From: Gnetum montanum
Taxonomy: Eukaryota; Streptophyta; Gnetopsida; Gnetales; Gnetaceae
Assembly: GCA_015680685.1 (NCBI GenBank)
Contig: MNCI01020531.1
Coordinates: 20,479 to 84,478 of the forward strand
Length of the DNA stretch: 64,000 bases
Direction: 5' to 3'
The notes under the pieces: generated by a model
Seen by the model: only the letters and a program-made list of their open reading frames with translations
The model's database searches: none
What the model was told of the DNA's origin: nothing
Program-made: the position numbers and the translations under genes
Part shown: one piece after another, positions 57,880 to 64,000 of the stretch
Position numbering within the stretch: the first letter of the stretch is position 1
Layout: every line of letters begins with the position of its first letter

Positions 57880-60800
57880 ATGGCACTGAAATCAGAGGAA
57901 AGAATGTCAAATTGGCAAAGATAGATGAAGTGCAAGAGAGTTTGCAGTGGGTTTCATAGGCCAAAGTTGAAACTTGTGAGGTCACGCCTCTCAACCGATA
58001 AGTCACTTTTCACTTTCCTGCATGATTTTTATTCTTAGTTGTAGCATCGTAATCATATTTGTCCATGCGGGCTAAGCTATCGTAGATTGTTATATTTCCT
58101 TTATCATCATTGTTAGATGTGGACCTTGCACTGTTGCAAGGGTTTTGACAACGTTGGACAATACTATACAAATGCAATGTATAGTTAGAAGATTCCAGGT
58201 GTTGTATCTCTGTGTAGCATAGTAAGGGTTCTGTAACTCCACCCATAATGGTTACAGGTTATGCTAGGGATGATACGCAGTGTTGCCTTCATCACTGTTG
58301 TCAAGAAGAGACCTTGAACTATTGCAAAGGTTTGGGCAGTTTTGGCAATGCATCCATAGTGATGATGTGTAGTTTTCTGGGAGTCGAGAGAACCCTAATG
58401 TCATGTGATAAATTTTTATGTCTAAACTATTTATCTAATTGTAATGCATTTTACTGTATAGGGTTATGCTAAAGCCCATCCTAATCATTTTGAACATTGT
58501 GGACATTCTTTGTTGCATACATGTTCCCACATCCCATGTTCCTCCCCCTCATGCTCGTGTACAGGGGGAGGCGATATGGTTCCGAAGGGGTGCACGAGAG
58601 TTCCTAAAATTCCTGTTGCATAATTTCAATATAATTATTTGGTCGTATTTACCGATCGATATAGCCGCCGCCATCCTAGAGACGCTACTGATCAAGTCTA
58701 CACAGAGCGTCCTAGCGTTTTGGGTGGATGGTGTGGTCAAGACTATATGGGTGCAAGACCATGAACAGAGCGCCAAGGGTTTGAGGTGTTTATCATGGAT
58801 CTGCGAGATGCCCAGGTTTAACTATTATCATGCCTATAACACTATGTTCATGGCCCAAAATCTTACGACCTACTTCCAGAACCCTCCTGGCATCGTGTAT
58901 TACATAGGTGGGTAAGTGTTTCTATAGCAAAGATATGGTGTTAACTAGTGTTTGTATTTTTGTTGTGTAAAAAATTGCTTGTGTTCTATGCAGATGTTTT
59001 ATCAATGAGGCTAGTCTCCTGGGCGATAATGATACATTGTCTGTGACCGAAAGGGCCATAAGGGAATTTACCTCTACTAGCAATGCGCGGGTCGGTGTCA
59101 TGGGGCAACTGGCCTTCGAAATCCCACACTACCCTACTCGCTATGTTGAGTTTTTTACAAAATGTAAATGACTTAGATGGTTGGATAGCAAGTTGACTTT
59201 GGATCCTCCTCTCACCTTTGAGGACGTGCAAGCGAAAATTCCTCCATTTCCTTTGCCATTTAGGACTGGTAAATACTGTTATAATGATTGACTGTATAAT
59301 GTTATTGGTTGAAAATGATATTTTGTTTTATCTTCGTTATACCGTCCATGTTGTCTTAAATATTGTTTTATGTTAATAGTCATGGAATCAAGGGAGATTA
59401 CAATTATGGCCTCCAGTCGTGAGGAAAGCAGCATCTTCTTCCATTATGGTGACATAAAAGATACACAACGTTGGGTCGGCCAGAACGTGGCCCAGGCTAT
59501 GTTAACCAATAAACTTGATGAAGCCAGACTGATAGACCTATTTTTGGAGATAACTCCTGATGTCACTGCGGGTGAAATGATGACCTTAGTCAACTCCTTC
59601 AGTGAAGATGCCGAGTGTCTTTGCATACGTGTACATAATGTGCGTGTGAATTTTAGCATAGACGCTCAGTTATTCGCTGATCTCTTTGGTGTTACCTTTG
59701 ATGGCCTTCCTATAGAAGAAAAGTCAAAGAGAAGTTCTAAACACCAGCTAGCTATAGAGGAGTGGTTAGGGGTTAAGAAAGAGGTGAAGGGGATCCCTGC
59801 TGATAGGATTGAGTTGGTGGTGGCCAGTACTATTTATCCCTTTTTTCGAGCCCAGGCCTTCCCCAAGACACTCTCCCAAGGGAGAGTCCTCACCATAGAG
59901 CAGGCTTGAATCATGAAAGAGTTCATGAAGGAGGGGACTCGGTACAATTGGGCTAGCTATTTTGCTGAAGGCCTGCGCATTGAGATGGTCAAGCTTCGCA
60001 AGAAGCTTTAGTCTCGTTTCAATGTACATTTTGTCTTCTTCATAGCTTTCTTTCAACGTTTTGCCGAATTCTTGGTAGTCCAAAGGAATGGGGTCTAGGT
60101 GTAGCAGGACCACAACCAGATTTCCAAACTATGGATTTCCCATGTTTTTGGCACAACTCGGTCATAGGACCCTCCTAAAGGAATCGAAGAATCATTTTCA
60201 GTGACAACTAGGAACATGGCTACACCTCCAGCTCGGGCTCCAGACAGCGTAGGTGGGGTACTCCCCTCCTACACTGGAAATACATCGAGGGGGAATCGCC
60301 TAGCAGCTGAAATTGTAGATCTGTCAGTGCAATGAAAGAAACCTTGTTTGACCAAGGAGCCTATCGAGCCAGTAGGTGTGAAGGGAAAGATGGTACAAGG
60401 CAATATCCAGACGAATAAGCCTTCAGCTAGTAAGTAAAGAAATGTGCTAATGGTGTGGATGTTTTTGCGTCGTTGTGTAGTTGAGGTAGAGAAAAAAAGT
60501 GTAGTCCTATACTAACTGATCATTTGCGTGTTATGTTATCTGACAAAGAAGAGAAAGGCTGCTCCAGTTAATAAGGTGGGTGGTGCATAGGCTCCTACGC
60601 ACGAAGAGGAAGTAGCACTGGAGGATGTCAAATTCCTCTTGGCTGAAACGAGGAAAGGTAAGTGGTTTGCCCTTCGGCGAGTTTGAATTTTGCTAAACGT
60701 AAAATGTTTACGCTACTATTTCTAGAGATTTTTTTCTTTTATTCATCGTAATATCTTAACTATCTTCATGTGTAATAGGTGATTAGAGCGTACCCTTGTC

Positions 60801-62121
60801 GATAATGGCGACCCGACCTTGGGGAAAATTTCTTGATAAATTCACCTTTATTGAAGGCGTTGTCAATGATATGATTGGCCACTTGGAGCAAGTTGATCTA
60901 GCAGCTGGTACATTACAATCATTATGTAGGGGTTATTCTATTGTGGCATTACGCTACTCAACTATATCTAATTGTTGCTTTATGTTATAAGGAGCTCACC
61001 TCAGATGGGACCTGTCAGAGCCTATTGATGTAGACACCATCGAACCTCCATCAGAGACAACTGTCATGCCACACAACATTTACGACGAGATGTGTAAATG
61101 CACTATGCGCTCGACTTACTCCTTGTGAGAATGCCAAAACATCAATGAAGACCTCTAGAAGAGGCTTCAGAAATCAGAGAAAGAAAAGGTGGCTCTAGCT
61201 ACCAAGGTGGGGGTTTTGACATCACGGAATGAATTCCTGAAGGCCCAGGGGACGAACAACGAGAACTAGTGGATAGTTGTTATTGACTCTGCCCTTTATT
61301 AGATGGTAGTTAGGAACAGTGTCCAGACCAGCCGAGAACTAGTCAAGTAGTGAATGCAAATGGATCTCCTAGCTTAGAAGAATCAAGACTGGAAGGACTT
61401 TAGTGTGAGAGTACAAGAATGGGGGAAGATGCAGAAAGATCACAAAATGTGTATAAGTGAGAAAGCGCTACCTACTGCCAACATTATAGGGACTCTACTA
61501 TTGAGGCTCAGTCCCTTCAGCTATTCCTTAATGTCATTGGTGCTTCCGGAGCCTATGAGAATTTCCAGGAGCAAGTGACGGTAAGTGCCTCTCTGGAAAG
61601 AGAAATGAATCTCCCTAGAGGGGAGATTACCATTCCTTCCTTCTTCCCTGAACTACCACAATGGACTCCTGTAGAGAAAGGGAAGGTCAAGGCTAGAGCT
61701 AATCTAAGAGATGGAGTCTGGTCTGAGCTTACCGAAGAAAAGATTATGCAGTGTTTGTGGGTAGGCCTAGAACAAATCCCATTTACTACCAATGCAAGAC
61801 CATCATAGGTAAACTATGGGATTACTGTATATTTGTTATATCTAGTTTGTATGATAGTGCTAATACGTATGTCACATTAAATTGTAGGAATAACCTGAGG
61901 AGGATCCCCAGGAGGATGAGCGTAATGAAGATGATGTTCCTCAAGGAGAGGGTCTGCACGAAGCAGATCGTGATAGAGATGTTCAGTCCTGCGGTGAGAA
62001 ACCTTATGAAGGAGAGCCTCAAATGCCTTATGAAAAGGGTAGCCCTTATGAAAATGAATTTCCTGAAGCAGAGGTGGAGCTGGTGGACATAGGCAACAAC
62101 AGTGAAAAAAGGGATACATAG
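57880..62121 (+). pseudogene. E4 antisense gene, eight exons, FCP1/HAD-like fusion protein
   Basis: Exons: 57880-57997 (118 bp, one base short of E2/E3, a frameshift), 58462-58911 (450), 58994-59268 (275), 59380-60429 (1050), about 60549-60657, 60779-60907 (129, as in E3), 60992-61808 (817), 61888-62121. The exon 1 donor has mutated from GT to AT. Exon 2 is entirely open and shows I-L-N-I-V-D at the HAD motif I position, I-I-W-S-Y, L-x-x-I-C-E-M, N-T-M-F-M-A-Q-N and Q-N-P-P-G. Exon 4 is open to a TGA at 59907. Exon 7 has coiled-coil character. Exon 8 encodes an acidic tail (E-D-E-R-N-E-D-D). Stops in exons 3, 4 and 7 make it a pseudogene. Confidence 0.75.
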
Positions 62122-62244
62122 TGTGGCTATATTAGCCACTGTTTTATTGTGATAAAGTGGAAAAGACAATGTTATTCTTTGACATATTTTGATGCAAGTC
62201 CTGCGAGTTTAGTGTTTCATCTTTTTTGCGCGTGTAAAGCGTAA

Positions 62245-62590
62245 GTGAAATTGATAGTTTAAGGCCATTACATGCTGCTAAATGATGCAAGCATAAAGCG
62301 TAAATGAATTTGATAGTTTAAGGCCATCGCGGGCATCTACATGATGCAAGCATAAAGCGTAAATTAATTTGATATTTTAAGGCCATTGCGGGCCACTGAC
62401 TAGCTTAAGTGTATAGTGTAAATGACATTGCAATTTTAAAGATCTTGGTGGCTAAGTAGGCATAAAAGGATGAATTACATTTGCTAGTTTTAGGCTGTAG
62501 TGGGCCATTTCTAGTTTAAGGCCATTTTGGGCCATCGCTAGTTTTAGGCCATTTCGGGCCTTTGGCACTTTGAGGCCATTCCGGACCTTT
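62245..62590. repeat. Hairpin-type repeats after the E4 antisense gene
   Basis: Three wider units (about 60 bp, gatagtttaaggccatcgcgggc with aagcataaagcgtaaat) followed by about five 27-bp units (ctagttttaggccatttcgggcc). The minus strand is open through 62452-62697 with N-G-L-K-L repeats. Confidence 0.8.
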
Positions 62591-62760
62591 GAAGCGTACT
62601 GGTAAGCATAGAGTGTAAAGATAAAGTAGAGCATGAAGATAAAGTATAAATGTAAAGTACAAGTAGGGTAGCTAGTGGAAGGGTGAGCGTAAATCATTCA
62701 ATAGTTAAGCAATGTGATTCGTCGCAACAGTTTACGCTATTGTCGTTTCTATGTTAATTC
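62591..62760. other. E4 interval before protease
   Basis: Short repeats of ataaagtataaatgtaaagt type. No gene. Confidence 0.35.
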
Positions 62761-62764
62761 CGTA

Positions 62765-63330
62765 GTTGTTTCTTAATTGCCTTAAGCTTCAGCAATGCAT
62801 AGGAACAAGGAGACCTATCACTCTATTCTCTTACACCACCATCTTCCTCCTGGAATGGTAGTTCAGCCCAAACTGAACTATCATCAGCCAATGTCTTGGC
62901 CTGTTCAAGTATTGGAATAGGAGGCTAGTCCTCAGGAATTTCAATTTTTAAACCTTGTTCTATTTCTATGTTGTTGACAACCTGAGGGGTCATTTTATCA
63001 CCATGGATGATCACTTCCCCTTTTGTGTAGGGTAAATTAATTTCCTGATGTATAAGTGATGAAACTACCCTCAATTGAGCCAACCAAGACCTTCCTAGGA
63101 TCAAGTTAAAGCCAAGCATCTCCTCGATGATAATAAATGTTGCATCTATGGGAAATTGATTCCCTGATACAAAGTTGATATGCACAATTCCTTTGACTTG
63201 CACTCATGCCCCATTGAATGACTTGAGACGTGACATCATTGTGAGGCTAATCTGATCAATCATGCCTAGCTGAACCACTATCCAATACGGGATGACATTA
63301 GCGGTCGCCCTGTCATCTACATGTACTCTT
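62765..63330 (-). pseudogene. E4 aspartic protease
   Basis: Piece 62925-63203 carries F-N-L-I-L-G-R-S-W-L and G-G-E/K-G-E-V-I-I. The active-site region upstream (about 63290-63325) reads V-H-V-D-D-R-A-T-A-N-V-I-P. A stop at about 63330 and another near 63205 break it from gag. Confidence 0.8.
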
Positions 63331-64000
63331 CAAATTCGGTGTTGATCAACCCGGATGATGATGAACATGGGTGCCATTGTCACCTGACCCTTTTCTGGGT
63401 CATCCTTAATGGATTCTTCATGGAAGGTCAATAGGGAAGGCCTAGGTTTTTCAGCAACATGAGGCAACATGATGGAATGAATTGCTTCCTCATCTGCTGG
63501 CAAGCTTTCGTCCACAGGTATGAATGTTAACACGCGAACCATGGTATCATAGTGTTTTTGTGATGTCATGAGTAAGTAATAAAGGCTCAATGTTGTATTC
63601 TTTTGTTTTAGAGCTTGTTTGACTTATGCAAAGGCATCGAGGAGATCTTGCCCACGATCTGGCTACTTGTCGGCCTTTTCTTCTTCCATTCGCCCCAAGA
63701 GACGAATTTCTTGAGGAAGAACAGCCTCTAGTTGAGGGTTACATTTTTTTGTACTAGGAGGAGATGGTTGCTTCTGTCATTGCATTTGCATAGTCTCGTC
63801 CCTTTTTGAATGTGAGGCCAAGGGTGCTAAAGCAAGGGGCTTAGGCTTGAGAAAACCTAGCGTAAAACAATCCTTGTTTGTGTCAGCTGTTATACCCCCT
63901 TCTAATTTTTTGTCAAACTATGACTAGGGGATAGATCTAGAGATTTGTCCCTACACGACTAGGGTAGCTGATGGTTTAGGCACCTTGATGACAAAGGGTG
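63330..64000 (-). pseudogene. E4 gag, C-terminal part, running out of the window
   Basis: Minus-strand gag C-terminal region (63330-63590 open), matching the E3 piece 31271-31624 nearly residue by residue (Y-L-L-M-T-S-Q-K-H, D-E-S-L-P-A). It continues past 64000; the last bases still match the F-V-I-K-V-P-K region of E2 gag. Confidence 0.75.

Larger units (their letters stand above)
49988..64000 (-). mobile_element. E4, Tat/Ogre-like retrotransposon inserted in E1, 3' part
   Basis: Element on the minus strand whose 3' LTR starts at 49988 (tgtaacgat) and whose internal region continues past the window end within gag. Order as in E3: 3' LTR, PPT inverted repeat, 3' UTR, hairpin repeats, integrase, archaeal-type RNase H, RNase H, RT, antisense gene, hairpin repeats, protease, gag. 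The left flank catag (49983-49987) lies in the E1 protease. Its 3' LTR region carries a 1005-bp tandem duplication. Confidence 0.85.

Overview
This window is repeat-derived DNA from a land plant. Every recognisable coding remnant belongs to Ty3/gypsy LTR retrotransposons of the Tat/Ogre kind: gag-protease, reverse transcriptase, two successive RNase H domains and integrase. The LTRs run TG...CA. The primer binding site looks complementary to the 3' end of plant tRNA-Asn. All elements are read from the minus strand and all are broken by stops and frameshifts, mostly from C-to-T and G-to-A changes. I found no ordinary host gene, tRNA or rRNA. The species cannot be named from the sequence.

Layout. 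Element E1 is the outer host (1-8065, then 47372-49987, and presumably beyond the window). Element E2 (8066-47371; LTRs 8066-10295 and 45152-47371) is inserted into E1. E3 (18872-36337; LTRs of 1572 bp each) is inserted into E2. A solo LTR (12303-13934) sits in E2's integrase region. E4 (49988 to the window end) is inserted into E1's protease region, and its 3' LTR is partly duplicated in tandem.

All four elements share one unusual architecture. Read on the minus strand it is: 5' LTR, tRNA-Asn-like PBS, gag, protease, hairpin repeats, a gene in the opposite orientation, RT, RNase H, archaeal-type RNase H, integrase, hairpin repeats, a 75-bp inverted repeat containing the PPT, 3' LTR. The opposite-strand gene lies on the plus strand between protease and RT. 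It has eight exons with GT-AG introns. Its exon lengths are almost identical between copies: exon 1 is 119/119/118 bp in E2/E3/E4, exon 2 is 450 bp and exon 3 is 275 bp in all three. A TATA-like box lies 127-139 bp before its ATG. The predicted product is about 1080 residues. It starts with a degenerate FCP1/NIF-type HAD phosphatase-like domain lacking key aspartates, continues into a region I do not recognise, then a coiled coil and an acidic tail. An intron-containing gene antisense to its carrier keeps its introns through retrotransposition, so this looks like a cellular gene captured and carried by a retrotransposon family.

A second shared feature is a dispersed short repeat with consensus TAGTTTAAGGYC-N6-GRCC. 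It occurs in tracts after integrase, before the antisense gene and after it. Its two arms change together (GGCC/GGCC, GGTC/GACC, CGTC/GACG, TAGTC/GACTA), which argues for a conserved hairpin. Two single N bases (33048, 41424) are each flanked by direct duplications and look like assembly joins.
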